Shown one piece after another: positions 34,935-44,062 of a DNA stretch of 64,000 nucleotides. The notes under the pieces were generated by a model that saw nothing but the letters and a program-made list of their open reading frames with translations, made no database searches and was not told the DNA's origin. Position 1 is the first letter of the stretch, and each line of letters starts with the position of its first letter. The position numbers were made by a program, and so were the translations under genes. Origin of the DNA: Caldithrix abyssi DSM 13497 (GTDB taxonomy: Bacteria > Electryoneota > AABM5-125-24 > Hatepunaeales > Hatepunaeaceae); contig CAMBDS010000004.1 in assembly GCA_945865405.1 (NCBI GenBank), forward strand, positions 124,001 through 188,000, in the 5' to 3' direction.

Positions 34935-35714
34935 TTGATCTCCCTCCTAAAGCGAATGTTGCCGTGGCTAATGACCACGGCGCTTTCAATTGTGTTGATT
35001 CTTTCGACTCGAGATGGAGCCAGCGTTCCGACTCAAGGTCAGGTTACCGACCTCGTAGCGGTGGGGAGCTACCCTATTTCGGTTGGAGTGAAGGTTTTTG
35101 CTTTGTGGTCAGAGAATAGCCGATTGCGTAGGGAGTTGACTGAGCATAAAGTCGACGAGAGCCACCTCAGCGAAGTAATTAAAGAGAACGACAGACTTAG
35201 AGGCCTCCTCGAATTTCGTGTAAGATCCAACCTCGATATCACCGCCGCCGAAGTTGTCGGCTTCACCTCTAATGAAGGCGTCCGTGGCATTATTCTCAAG
35301 CGAGGCTATACAGATGGAATAGCAACCGGTCAGGCTGTCATCACGCCCGATGGATTAGTGGGAAGAGTCTACCGAGTTCATGAAAACAGCTCTATCGTCC
35401 AACTACTCGAGGACCCCAATCTCGGTATCGCTGCTAAATTGATCAAAGGATCGGAGACCGGAATTATTCACGCGGCACCTAACGGTAGAATGAGACTTCA
35501 AGGCGTGCCGCTATCAGCTGAAGCTGCACTTGGGGATTCAGTTGTCACATCTGGCGAGGGTGGGGTATTCCCACCAGGATTGATGATCGGTAGCTGCGTT
35601 AAAGTATCACCATCACCAGAAGGTTGGCTTCTCTATGTTGATGTCAAGCCAAGTGTCGATAAGCGTCGGTTAGAAGAAGTATTCGTAATTCGCTCGACAT
35701 TCGTCAATGAATGA
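34935..35714 (+). CDS. mreC: Rod shape-determining protein MreC
   Basis: MreC spans the inner membrane once and links MreB to the periplasmic penicillin-binding protein. The 259-residue protein has a membrane helix near residues 9-25 (WLMTTALSIVLILST). A coiled coil follows (NSRLRRELTEHKVDESHLSEVIKENDRLRGLLEF is in this stretch, about 63-96), then paired beta domains with GTVVITPDGLVGRV-like sequence, ending in DVKPSVDKRRLEEV. Its TTG start lies 13 bases after mreB. It overlaps mreD by eight bases. Confidence 0.93.
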   Translation: MISLLKRMLPWLMTTALSIVLILSTRDGASVPTQGQVTDLVAVGSYPISVGVKVFALWSENSRLRRELTEHKVDESHLSEVIKENDRLRGLLEFRVRSNLDITAAEVVGFTSNEGVRGIILKRGYTDGIATGQAVITPDGLVGRVYRVHENSSIVQLLEDPNLGIAAKLIKGSETGIIHAAPNGRMRLQGVPLSAEAALGDSVVTSGEGGVFPPGLMIGSCVKVSPSPEGWLLYVDVKPSVDKRRLEEVFVIRSTFVNE

Positions 35715-36231
35715 GCTTCTACGCATACTGTTGATCGGATCCGGTATTTTGCTGATTCAGGTCGGGACAGGCCCACTCCTACAACTGTTCGATGTCAGAC
35801 CAGATTTCGTGCTGATATATACTCTTTTAGTGACATTACGGCACGGTCGCAAAATCGGTTTGATTATAGGTTTTGTATTCGGGTTGATTCTCGATTTACT
35901 TTCCGTTGGGCCTATTGGAGTCAACGCTCTCGCCAACAGTACACTCGCATTTTGGATAGGAATTTGGGTTGACAATCGTGTTGGCTCTGTCGCGATGGGG
36001 TGGTGGTTGTTTCTACTTGCTGGGGCATCACTGGTGCATGGAATTTTTATCGGCTTCCTCTCACCTCAGGGAGCATCTTCCGATATATTTAGATATTTCC
36101 TGCGATTTGTCATTCCCGGGACAATCTACACTTTGATCGCTGGACTACTTTGGGCGATCGCTCCAATGGGTACGCGAAGTCGCGGCCCGTTGGTACCTGC
36201 CAACACTCGAGGCAGGCGCCAGTACAAGTGA
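35707..36231 (+). CDS. mreD: Rod shape-determining protein MreD
   Basis: MreD is a small inner-membrane protein of the elongasome that helps activate PBP2-RodA. The 174-residue protein has about five hydrophobic segments, including ILLIGSGILLIQVG, RPDFVLIYTLLVTL, GLIIGFVFGLILDLLSVGP and GWWLFLLAGASLVHGIFI. The conserved RPDF and FG-x-x-x-G-x-x-x-D motifs of MreD proteins are present. ATG overlaps mreC, and mrdA follows seven bases after the stop. Confidence 0.92.
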   Translation: MNELLRILLIGSGILLIQVGTGPLLQLFDVRPDFVLIYTLLVTLRHGRKIGLIIGFVFGLILDLLSVGPIGVNALANSTLAFWIGIWVDNRVGSVAMGWWLFLLAGASLVHGIFIGFLSPQGASSDIFRYFLRFVIPGTIYTLIAGLLWAIAPMGTRSRGPLVPANTRGRRQYK

Positions 36232-36238
36232 GTAGCCA

Positions 36239-38098
36239 GTGAAAAGTCCATCGTTTATCTGGTGGCGCGATCAGCGTGGTCGATTCTTCTATTTTTTTCT
36301 TGCCATCCTCTTCATCCTCCTTGAATTGAAGATATTCATGATGCAGGTTGTTCAGCGTCCTGAATTTCTGAAACAGGCGGCAGCCAACCGGCTACGTGCT
36401 GACATCATTGAGCCAGCTCGCGGCCGAATCTACGATACCAATGGCGAACTCCTCGTCGATAATAGACCTATCTACACTGTGTATGCCCTCCCATGGACTG
36501 TTAAGCGCAATCCCAGTGTCATATACCTCCTTACCACCATCCTTGACCTCGACTCAACCGTAATTGCAAAAAGGATAGGGCAGAGAGGCTGGCACACATT
36601 TCAACCAATTCCAGTTCTGCGTGATGTTTCGATCTCTTCACTTGCTCGACTTGAAGCCAATAAAGTTGACCTGCCGGGGATCAGTTATCAACTCGAGTCG
36701 AAGCGATCCTACGCCTTGCCTCAAGCGGTTCATTTTCTTGGCTACATCGGTGAACCTCCGCCGGATCCAAAGAATCCGAAACCGCGATTTGGCCTGATAG
36801 GTAAAAGGGGTCTTGAGAAGACGTATGAAGAGTGGCTTGGGGGAGTTCCAGGCGTCAGATATCTTGAGGTCGATGCTAATGGTCGAATTCACGGCGAAGT
36901 TACCGATCCGATACCAACTCCATCCCAACCTGGTTGGGACCTGCATCTCAATATCGACGGGGATTTACAGCGCTATGCTTTTGAGCTTATGGACGGCCGC
37001 TCAGGGGCAGTAATTGCGTTGGATCCTCGAACCGGAGCTGTGCTGACTTTGTTAAGCCAACCCGATTATGATCCCGAACTATTTTCCGGTGTGATGCCTC
37101 ACGAGGTCTGGCAATCTCTGCAAAATGACCCGGAACATCCATTGTTAAACCGCGCAATTCAAGGGATTTATCCGCCTGGATCCACCTTCAAAATGGCGAT
37201 ACTATCGGCGGGGCTCGAGGAGGGAGTTGTAGCAGAGGATTTCGGTTCAAGCTGTAATGGTGGTTTGCAAATCGGGAATCGCAGGTTTGGATGCTGGAAA
37301 AAGAGCGGTCATGGCAGAACGAATTGGGCAACAGGGTTACAACACTCGTGTGACGTCTTTTTCTACACTCTCGGTCTACGACTCGGGGCGGCAAAAATGG
37401 GGAAGATGATGATCGAGTATGGCTTTGGTGTTCGTACCGGGATTGATCTGGATGGTGAGGTGCGGGGTATTGCGCCGACTGAGAAATACCTGAACAAGAG
37501 ATACGGAGAAAAAAAATGGAGCAATGGGCAGGTAGCCAATATCTCAATTGGACAGGGTGAAGTGACAGTGACGCCAATCCAGCTCGCCGTTTATACAGGG
37601 GCTATTGCAAGCGGCTGGGTTTGCAAGCCACATCTTGCCAATGAGGTCCACAATCCGATCACCGGACAGATCATGACAAGGGATCCGGAGATGAGGCCGT
37701 TGCGCGCAAAACCGGAAACCCTGGCTAAGGTGCGCGAGGCGATGCGGATGGTTGTGAACGAGCCAGGCGGGACTGCCTATATGCAACGGCGGACTGACAT
37801 CAATATCTGCGGCAAGACGGGAACTGCTCAAAACCCCCATGGAAAGGATCACGCAGTCTTCGTTGGATTTGCTCCTATGGAAGAACCTATTATCGCAGTT
37901 GCTTGTATTGTCGAGCATGGAGAACACGGATCATCAGCTGCTGCGCCTGTAGCGTGTTCGCTGATGGAAAGGTACATTTACGATTTGTATCCCGGTCCTC
38001 GTCCTGTCAGGCCCGGCTGGACTCAGCCACCAGCTGCACCTGATTCTCTGAAGAAGATACTTCCAGCAACCCCGTCAACTGAGGTCGATGATGAGTGA
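36239..38098 (+). CDS. mrdA: Penicillin-binding protein 2 (elongation transpeptidase)
   Basis: PBP2 cross-links peptide stems during cell elongation and acts with RodA. The 619-residue protein has one N-terminal membrane helix (FFYFFLAILFILLEL), a pedestal domain to about residue 220, and the transpeptidase domain. The three active-site motifs are GSTFK (catalytic serine), SCD and KTGTAQ. The SCD form instead of SxN is normal for PBP2. The GTG start and tight spacing place it in the mre operon. Its stop overlaps rodA. Confidence 0.95.
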   Translation: MKSPSFIWWRDQRGRFFYFFLAILFILLELKIFMMQVVQRPEFLKQAAANRLRADIIEPARGRIYDTNGELLVDNRPIYTVYALPWTVKRNPSVIYLLTTILDLDSTVIAKRIGQRGWHTFQPIPVLRDVSISSLARLEANKVDLPGISYQLESKRSYALPQAVHFLGYIGEPPPDPKNPKPRFGLIGKRGLEKTYEEWLGGVPGVRYLEVDANGRIHGEVTDPIPTPSQPGWDLHLNIDGDLQRYAFELMDGRSGAVIALDPRTGAVLTLLSQPDYDPELFSGVMPHEVWQSLQNDPEHPLLNRAIQGIYPPGSTFKMAILSAGLEEGVVAEDFGSSCNGGLQIGNRRFGCWKKSGHGRTNWATGLQHSCDVFFYTLGLRLGAAKMGKMMIEYGFGVRTGIDLDGEVRGIAPTEKYLNKRYGEKKWSNGQVANISIGQGEVTVTPIQLAVYTGAIASGWVCKPHLANEVHNPITGQIMTRDPEMRPLRAKPETLAKVREAMRMVVNEPGGTAYMQRRTDINICGKTGTAQNPHGKDHAVFVGFAPMEEPIIAVACIVEHGEHGSSAAAPVACSLMERYIYDLYPGPRPVRPGWTQPPAAPDSLKKILPATPSTEVDDE

Positions 38099-39317
38099 GC
38101 GCGTAGCCGTAGCTGGCAAATGGCAATCGCTTGATCGACCACTATTCCTTACAACCATCGCCCTGGTCGGAATCGGACTTTTATTGATCTATAGTGCTGA
38201 CAATGCATTGTTTGACTCTGCTCATTTTGAAAAACAGTTGACTTTTGCTATCGCCGGATTCATTTTTATGATGATTGCGACGATCATTCCTACGAGATAT
38301 TATTTTGCTCTTGCCTATATTGTATTTGGGATAGCGGTTGTAATGCTTCTCATGGTTCCGGTAGTGGGGGTAACTGCTCTCGGAGCCAAACGCTGGATTT
38401 CGATAGGTGGGTTCAACTTTCAGCCTTCCGAACCTGCAAAGCTATTTTTTCTGATTGCCGCCGCAAGATTTCTCTCCGGTGTGCGACCTGATCAGACCGA
38501 AAGACGCGCTTTGATTGGTGTGGTACTCATTGCCGCACTTCCTTTTATGCTTGTGTTATCTCAGCCAGACCTCGGCACGTCGTCGTTGTTTCCGGTAATT
38601 GGGGCTGTTCTTCTTGCTTGGTGGGGACTACCATTATGGTACTACCTGCTTGCCGCAATGCCCTTTGTCGCAATGTTTTTGGGGGTGTTTCCGTGGTTGG
38701 CGGTACCTCTCGAATTGATTGGATTCTGGTGGATGAAGCGAGCTGGAATGCGTTGGCTCGGCCTAAGCCTATTGTTGGCACTGGTTATTGCTTCGACATT
38801 CGTGGCAGCAACTGCCTGGAGTAAACTTGAACCTTATCAACAGAATAGGTTGACAACGTTTATTGATCCGGGCGCAGATCCACTCGGCGCAGGGTATCAG
38901 ATCATCCAATCCAAGGTTGCCATTGGTTCGGGAGGAGTGATCGGGTCGGGGTGGCTGCAAGGTACTCAAACCCAGCTTCGATTTCTACCGCAACAACATA
39001 CTGACTTTATATTCGCACTCGCGGGCGAAGAATTTGGACTTTGGGGTACAACTTCCGTACTTTTATTATTCTTCGTTTATGGTTGGCGAGGAGTAAAAAT
39101 CGCCACACGGGCGAGAAGTCAATTTGCCGGGTTAATGGCGATTGGTATCACGACGATAACTCTATATCACGCGGCAGTCAATATTGGTATGGCGATTGGT
39201 GTCATGCCAGTAACAGGCATCCCACTGCCCTTTATCAGCTACGGTGGCACATTTTTGATGACCTGCATGGTCAATACTGGAATTCTACTCTCTACCGGTA
39301 TCTATCGGCGAGAATAA
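38088..39317 (+). CDS. rodA: Peptidoglycan glycosyltransferase RodA (SEDS family)
   Basis: RodA polymerises lipid II into glycan strands and forms a complex with PBP2. The 409-residue protein has about ten membrane helices. GAKRWISIGGFNFQPSEPAKL is in the family signature (about residues 101-121), QPDLGTSSL near 155 and the catalytic-cavity region with FLPQQHTDFIFALAGEEFGL near 304. The end PLPFISYGGTFL is diagnostic for SEDS proteins. The start overlaps mrdA by 11 bases. It closes the mreB-mreC-mreD-mrdA-rodA series. Confidence 0.96.
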   Translation: MMSERVAVAGKWQSLDRPLFLTTIALVGIGLLLIYSADNALFDSAHFEKQLTFAIAGFIFMMIATIIPTRYYFALAYIVFGIAVVMLLMVPVVGVTALGAKRWISIGGFNFQPSEPAKLFFLIAAARFLSGVRPDQTERRALIGVVLIAALPFMLVLSQPDLGTSSLFPVIGAVLLAWWGLPLWYYLLAAMPFVAMFLGVFPWLAVPLELIGFWWMKRAGMRWLGLSLLLALVIASTFVAATAWSKLEPYQQNRLTTFIDPGADPLGAGYQIIQSKVAIGSGGVIGSGWLQGTQTQLRFLPQQHTDFIFALAGEEFGLWGTTSVLLLFFVYGWRGVKIATRARSQFAGLMAIGITTITLYHAAVNIGMAIGVMPVTGIPLPFISYGGTFLMTCMVNTGILLSTGIYRRE

Positions 39318-39332
39318 AGTCAGGACTCGATT

Positions 39333-39815
39333 ATGAGATTGTTAAATCGACATATCGCTGGAATAACGATAATTCTTACTCTTGGAGGATTCGTCGCTCC
39401 AAGACTTTCATTAGCCAGCTTTCAATCAGATTACGATGCAGCGCTCGCGACTTTTCGAGCTGCAAAGGTTCAATCTGATTACCAGCAAGCAGCTTCGATG
39501 TTTGTTGTTCTGGCGAATAAGAAGGAGGCCGGGAAACTTCAAGCGAATACGATCTTCTGGCTTGCCGAATGTTACTACGGAATGAAGGACTACAACCGAG
39601 CCTTAAACAGTTTTGAACGGGTTCTCTTATTCCCAAAGTCGAACAAAGAGGAAGATTCGCGCTATAAAGTCGCGGTATGTTATGTTAAACTTGGTTGGCT
39701 CGACTCAGCAAGGTGGGAACTCACGAGATTTCTTCGGGACTTTCCTTCCAGCACCAAGGCTGACATGGTCAGGAAGGAATTGAACAAACTGCCGGCCGGT
39801 TCGGGCGTTAACTAG
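39333..39815 (+). CDS. Secreted TPR protein (YbgF/BamD-like)
   Basis: This 160-residue protein has a signal peptide (about residues 1-28, ending LSLAS) and about three TPR units: FQSDYDAALATFRAAK, YQQAASMFVVLANKKEAG and DYNRALNSFERVLLFPKS, then WLDSARWELTRFLRDFPSS. The arrangement of short TPRs with FP-x-S endings resembles the C-terminal part of YbgF (CpoB) and BamD, which link outer-membrane constriction or assembly. It follows rodA by 15 bases and precedes an M23 peptidase, so a cell-wall or envelope role is likely. The partner is unknown. Confidence 0.8.
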   Translation: MRLLNRHIAGITIILTLGGFVAPRLSLASFQSDYDAALATFRAAKVQSDYQQAASMFVVLANKKEAGKLQANTIFWLAECYYGMKDYNRALNSFERVLLFPKSNKEEDSRYKVAVCYVKLGWLDSARWELTRFLRDFPSSTKADMVRKELNKLPAGSGVN

Positions 39816-39851
39816 CAGGGTCTTCAGAACATCATTAGACTACTATCAGGC

Positions 39852-41804
39852 ATGATTTGGCTGTTTTTTGTAGCCAATACTGCGTTTTCCCAACAACTTC
39901 TTTGGCCACTCCAATCCGAGCCTGGCTTGGCTGCAAGCTTTTGTGAATTCCGTCCCCGACATTTTCATGGTGGCGTTGACATTAAAACGTGGGGTGCAAG
40001 ATCGAGACCCTGCGTCGCTATTGATGACGGAACAGTAAATCGGGTGAAGGTTCAGGCGAACGGATATGGGAAGGCACTTTATCTTACTTTGAAAAACGGG
40101 AATATCGCCGTTTATGCTCATCTCGACAAGTTTGCATCGATTGTTGCCGAACGAGTTCGTGCTTATCAGGAGGCAACGGGAAACTTTGAAGTTGATCTTT
40201 TCTGGGAAGGTGACTCAGGGATAGCATTCAAGAAGGGTGATGTAGTCGCTCATAGTGGAGTGACGGGAACAGTTCATCCCCATCTTCACTTTGAGATCCG
40301 TGACGCGAGCCAGCGTCCGATGAATCCGTTGACCAATGGTCTTTATGTCGCTGACCACGTTGCCCCGATACCAGTTGGGATCGCATTGACGCCACTGGAC
40401 GGTGCTTCCACCATCGAAGGCGACCTCCAGCCGCGAATTTATCCGCGGTTACTGAAGCAACCGAATGGCGTGTTCTCGCCGGGTGACCCAATTGGTGCTT
40501 CAGGAAGGATTGGCATCTCGCTCGATGCATACGACCAGGCTGACGCGGCCGCCAATGAAATGGCAGCATACCAGATTGATCTTGACGTCTCTGGTGAGAC
40601 TTATTGGACAACTCAATTCGACCAATTCGACTTCGATCAGACTCGAATGATCGAGGTTGAGCGTGACTACCGACTCCAACGTCGAGGCAAAGGAAGTTAT
40701 CACCGCCTATATCGTGTTCCCGGTAACCGTTTGGCATGCCTGTCTGGTGACGGAATTATCGATGCCGGACTTGCAGATTCGTATCCAATCGACATTCAGA
40801 TCACCATTTCGGACGTTGCAGGAAACAGCTCCAAAGTAGTCTTCCAAATAGTCAGCGATCAGGTTGAGGATACGAGCAGGGGGGTCTCGGGCGTTCCATT
40901 AATAGATGCTAATGGCTGGAGCCACAGATCCCGCGATGCTATCGACGTTGATTGGCTCGATGGGTTCATTCGCGTTGCAGCAAGTCCGGGAGTTGATTAC
41001 TTTACGATCTCTGGTCAGGAAGAAGTTCGCCTGGCTGCCAAAAGTCTCCCTGGGCGGGTTGTTGCCGGTTGGACGCCGACAAATATCTGGAACGGAATAG
41101 CAACAATTAAGGCATTTACAAGCCAGAACAAACTTGTCTCAAACCGCAATATCTCCGTTGCTTATGCCTCCGAAGATTTGAACATTAAGGTGATTTCCGA
41201 AGATAGTCTCTGCCAGGTAGAGATCCCGCAAGGCTCCCTTTATGAGGGCCTATGGCTTGAACTCGAGAAGTCTGATGGCGATGAGATTCCGGGGCAAATT
41301 TCGTCAGTTTACGCTGTAGAACCTCGCGATCAACCGCTTAAGCAAGCTGTGGTGGTGAAGATCAGGAAAACCGACGCAGCTCGTCGCGATCAACGCTGGG
41401 GAGTTTACTACTTCAATCGAAAAATGGGGTGGACCTTCCTCGGACGGGAGTCGGAAGGGGATTTTCTTGTCGGTAAAGCGACAAGCTGGGAACGGTACGC
41501 CTTGGTGCTCGACTCTGAGGCTCCTTCGATACTGGTGGGACACCCGAAAACGGGTGCAACAAATCAAAGTTATCCTGAGTTTTCGGCAGTCATCAAGGAT
41601 CAACTTTCTGGAATTTCACCAAGTGATGTCATCGTCAGATTAGACGGTCGGCGAATCCCTGCCGATTATGACCAGCCCAGAGCGAGAGTTTCCTACAAGC
41701 CATGGAAACCGTTGGCGCGGGGAAAACATATCTATGAAATCGTAGTCACAGACCGGGCTGGCAATGCCACAAACAAATCGGTTTCCGTTAACATAACCGG
41801 GTAA
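39852..41804 (+). CDS. Secreted M23 (LytM-type) metallopeptidase with long beta-rich C-terminus
   Basis: This 650-residue protein has a signal peptide (residues about 1-14, VANTAFSQ) and an M23 domain over about 20-160. The zinc ligands are HxxxD in FHGGVDIK and HxH in HPHLHFEIRD. The family cuts peptide bridges in peptidoglycan or activates amidases. The remaining 490 residues are beta-rich, with a final Ig-like region (PEFSAVIKDQLSGISPSDV) that may bind a surface or sense tension. The catalytic residues are all present. It lies downstream of the rod-shape genes, fitting a role in wall remodelling. Confidence 0.87.
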   Translation: MIWLFFVANTAFSQQLLWPLQSEPGLAASFCEFRPRHFHGGVDIKTWGARSRPCVAIDDGTVNRVKVQANGYGKALYLTLKNGNIAVYAHLDKFASIVAERVRAYQEATGNFEVDLFWEGDSGIAFKKGDVVAHSGVTGTVHPHLHFEIRDASQRPMNPLTNGLYVADHVAPIPVGIALTPLDGASTIEGDLQPRIYPRLLKQPNGVFSPGDPIGASGRIGISLDAYDQADAAANEMAAYQIDLDVSGETYWTTQFDQFDFDQTRMIEVERDYRLQRRGKGSYHRLYRVPGNRLACLSGDGIIDAGLADSYPIDIQITISDVAGNSSKVVFQIVSDQVEDTSRGVSGVPLIDANGWSHRSRDAIDVDWLDGFIRVAASPGVDYFTISGQEEVRLAAKSLPGRVVAGWTPTNIWNGIATIKAFTSQNKLVSNRNISVAYASEDLNIKVISEDSLCQVEIPQGSLYEGLWLELEKSDGDEIPGQISSVYAVEPRDQPLKQAVVVKIRKTDAARRDQRWGVYYFNRKMGWTFLGRESEGDFLVGKATSWERYALVLDSEAPSILVGHPKTGATNQSYPEFSAVIKDQLSGISPSDVIVRLDGRRIPADYDQPRARVSYKPWKPLARGKHIYEIVVTDRAGNATNKSVSVNITG

Positions 41805-41828
41805 ATAGTACCCTTTTGAGGAGAGATA

Positions 41829-42047
41829 ATGTATATCACCGATGAAGTCAACCTCATAATCCACGACATGAGTTACATCCGGCACGAGTGCAAGGTTAAC
41901 AAGATACCACCGGATAAAAAGAAAAAGATTTACGTTCTCGCGACCGTTAAGCGCATGGTAGATACGAGCCACATTCCGAAGTACAACGGTTGCCCGCATT
42001 GTCTATCTGAATACAATACGTTCGACTTTACCAAACTGTTCCGTTAA
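41829..42047 (+). CDS. Small conserved-looking protein with a CxxC motif
   Basis: This 72-residue protein is not recognised. It has a strong ribosome site (GAGGAGAG) eight bases before ATG and fills the gap between the M23 gene and the eIF2B-like gene, which supports it as a real gene. Sequence features are a lysine-rich centre (PPDKKKKIYVL), HEC near residue 20 and GCPHC near residue 54, which could together bind one zinc ion. It has no signal peptide, so it is probably cytoplasmic. Function is unknown. Confidence 0.6.
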   Translation: MYITDEVNLIIHDMSYIRHECKVNKIPPDKKKKIYVLATVKRMVDTSHIPKYNGCPHCLSEYNTFDFTKLFR

Positions 42048-42052
42048 GTATT

Positions 42053-42967
42053 GTGATCGAACAACTTAACAGCATCATTGACAGTCTATCTCTCGACCAT
42101 AAGCGCGGTGCTTCCGAAATTGTCCGCGATGCCGCCGAGTTGTTTGTCGAAATCTCGCTGCACGGAGTAGAAAACCCCGAGGGTGCAAAGCATCTTTTCG
42201 AGCGAGCTGTTCGTCGTCTTGCCAAAGGTCAGCCGACGATGGCGCCGGTCTTGAATTTACTTAACCGTTTATGTTTTGTTCATGAACGGTTTGGTGATGG
42301 GTGGCTGGATTTCAATACCGCGATCCCGGAGGTTTACCGACTACCTGCTGAAAATATTGAGCGGATGCAAAAGCATTTGGCTGACTTGCCGGTTGCGAAC
42401 AGGCTTATTGCGTTTTCGAACAGTAGCACCGTTGCGCATATCATTATTGCAACTTTTCGGGAGTTCGGATGGCCTAAAGAGGTTTACTGCGGAGAAGGCA
42501 GACCGGTAATGGAGGGGTTGGTTCTGGCAAGGAAGCTCACAGCAGCAGGCATGAATGTCACCCTTTTTACAGATGCTGCGCTGATGTCACGAGTTTCGGA
42601 AGCAGACGGGGTTTGGGTGGGAGGTGACAGTCTATCACGAGAGGGACTGGTTAATAAAGTTGGTAGCCGTGCTCTCGCAATCCTAGCGCAGTACCAAAAG
42701 AAACCTTTCATTTCGTTGATGTCCAGCGACAAGCTTCTCCCGACTGCACTTGCACCATATTTTTACTCTGTACCACAAAATCCTCGAGAAATTGGCGCTG
42801 ATGAGGCGGAGATGCTGAACATCCACAATGAATACTACGAAACAATCCCAATCGAGTTTGTAACTGGAATTATGACCGAAAATGGGTTGTCTCCAGCAGA
42901 AGCTGTCGTCTCTTGCATCGAAAACGAACCGCTATCGCCCTTGTTTGCTCAGCTTGTTGTAAGGTAG
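42053..42967 (+). CDS. eIF-2B alpha/beta/delta-family protein
   Basis: This 304-residue protein belongs to the IF-2B superfamily, which includes methylthioribose 1-phosphate isomerase, ribose 1,5-bisphosphate isomerase and translation-factor subunits. GEGRPVMEGLVLARKLTAAGM and ITD-like FTDAAL lead to the key aspartate region VWVGGDSLSREG, then NKVGSRALAILAQYQKKPF. The isomerase aspartate is present, but the usual active-site cysteine is replaced by FSNSSTV, so it need not be an MtnA enzyme. The function is unresolved. The start is GTG. It precedes two glycosyltransferases. Confidence 0.82.
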   Translation: MIEQLNSIIDSLSLDHKRGASEIVRDAAELFVEISLHGVENPEGAKHLFERAVRRLAKGQPTMAPVLNLLNRLCFVHERFGDGWLDFNTAIPEVYRLPAENIERMQKHLADLPVANRLIAFSNSSTVAHIIIATFREFGWPKEVYCGEGRPVMEGLVLARKLTAAGMNVTLFTDAALMSRVSEADGVWVGGDSLSREGLVNKVGSRALAILAQYQKKPFISLMSSDKLLPTALAPYFYSVPQNPREIGADEAEMLNIHNEYYETIPIEFVTGIMTENGLSPAEAVVSCIENEPLSPLFAQLVVR

Positions 42968-44044
42968 GTGAAGGTTCTTTACATTGCACCCGAACACGTT
43001 TCCGGAGGTTTTAATCTCTTTGTTCGAGGTCACGCAAAGCTTGGAAACGAGGCTCGTTATGTGACTTTTTTCCGCAACCAGTATGGATTCAGCGAGGACA
43101 TCTGCTTCGATCTGATAGGGATGCCAGTCAGCAAGTGGGTGAGGATGTTGAAAAGCTTGACCAAGTTTGGAGATCAATCCAATACAGTGCTGAGCGAGAC
43201 GCTGCCATTCAGACGACCCGACTCGGGAATTGAGCGGATACTGTTTCAAGTTAGGGACTTTCTGAATAAAGCGAGAATCGAAAAGACTATTGTCGATAAT
43301 AGGTTGAATGAGTTCGACATCTATCATTTCGAGCAGGGAGCAGACCCCTACCGTGATTCGCGCTGGGTCAAGAAACTCTCGCAGCAGGGGAAGAAGATAG
43401 TCTGCTTTTATCACGGGACGGACGTCAGGAATCGCGGAATCTTTGAAGATGTGCATCGGTTAAGCCAATTGAACCTGACGAGTGAAATAGACCTCCTGCC
43501 GAAAATTCCCGGCATGAAGTACCTTTATCTGCCAATCGACACGGAAATATTGAAGCCAAAGCCTCGCAAACCCGACGGAAGAATTCGCATTTCTCATGCT
43601 GCAAGAAACCGGATGTACAAAGGCAGCGACAGGATCGAAGAGGTCGTTCTGCGACTAAAGGCAAAATATCCGATTGATTTGGTTATGATAGAGGATAGAC
43701 CGCACGCTGAGGCGTTGGAACTGAAAGGCTCTTCGGATATTTTCATCGATCAGATCACCGATCTTGGTGGCTGGGGGTACGGCGCGAGCTCGGTCGAATC
43801 GCTTGCGATGGGTATTCCAACCGTAACCAGAGTTAACCCAATGGTCGGCGAGTTCCTCGGCGAGCATCCGTTTGTCAATGCTGACGGTGATACTCTTGAG
43901 AAAAGCCTGATTACTTTGATCGAGGATGAAGCTCTTCGCCGCAAGGCGGGTGCATTCGGGCGCATATGGGTGATAGAAAGACATGGCCTTGATTCCGTGA
44001 TGAGCATGCTCTACGGCTATTACCATGAAGCGGGACTGATGTGA
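42968..44044 (+). CDS. GT-B glycosyltransferase (family 4-like)
   Basis: This 358-residue protein has the short GT-B start VLYIAPEHVSGGFNLFVRGHAKLG. The C-terminal half includes RISHAARNRMYKGSDRIEEVVL (about residues 203-224) and the donor-binding region GWGYGASSVESLAMGIPTVTR with a conserved glutamate (about 268-285). It most likely transfers a sugar from a nucleotide donor. Its start GTG is one base after the eIF2B-like stop, so the pair is co-transcribed. The donor sugar and acceptor are unknown, and the sequence lacks the usual RPxKG signature, so it is somewhat divergent. Confidence 0.75.
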   Translation: MKVLYIAPEHVSGGFNLFVRGHAKLGNEARYVTFFRNQYGFSEDICFDLIGMPVSKWVRMLKSLTKFGDQSNTVLSETLPFRRPDSGIERILFQVRDFLNKARIEKTIVDNRLNEFDIYHFEQGADPYRDSRWVKKLSQQGKKIVCFYHGTDVRNRGIFEDVHRLSQLNLTSEIDLLPKIPGMKYLYLPIDTEILKPKPRKPDGRIRISHAARNRMYKGSDRIEEVVLRLKAKYPIDLVMIEDRPHAEALELKGSSDIFIDQITDLGGWGYGASSVESLAMGIPTVTRVNPMVGEFLGEHPFVNADGDTLEKSLITLIEDEALRRKAGAFGRIWVIERHGLDSVMSMLYGYYHEAGLM

Positions 44045-44062
44045 AGGGATTGTCGAAGCGAA

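Noticed and set aside
36239-38098. SCD in place of SxN in the PBP2 active site
   Set aside because: This form is normal for PBP2 proteins and does not suggest loss of function.
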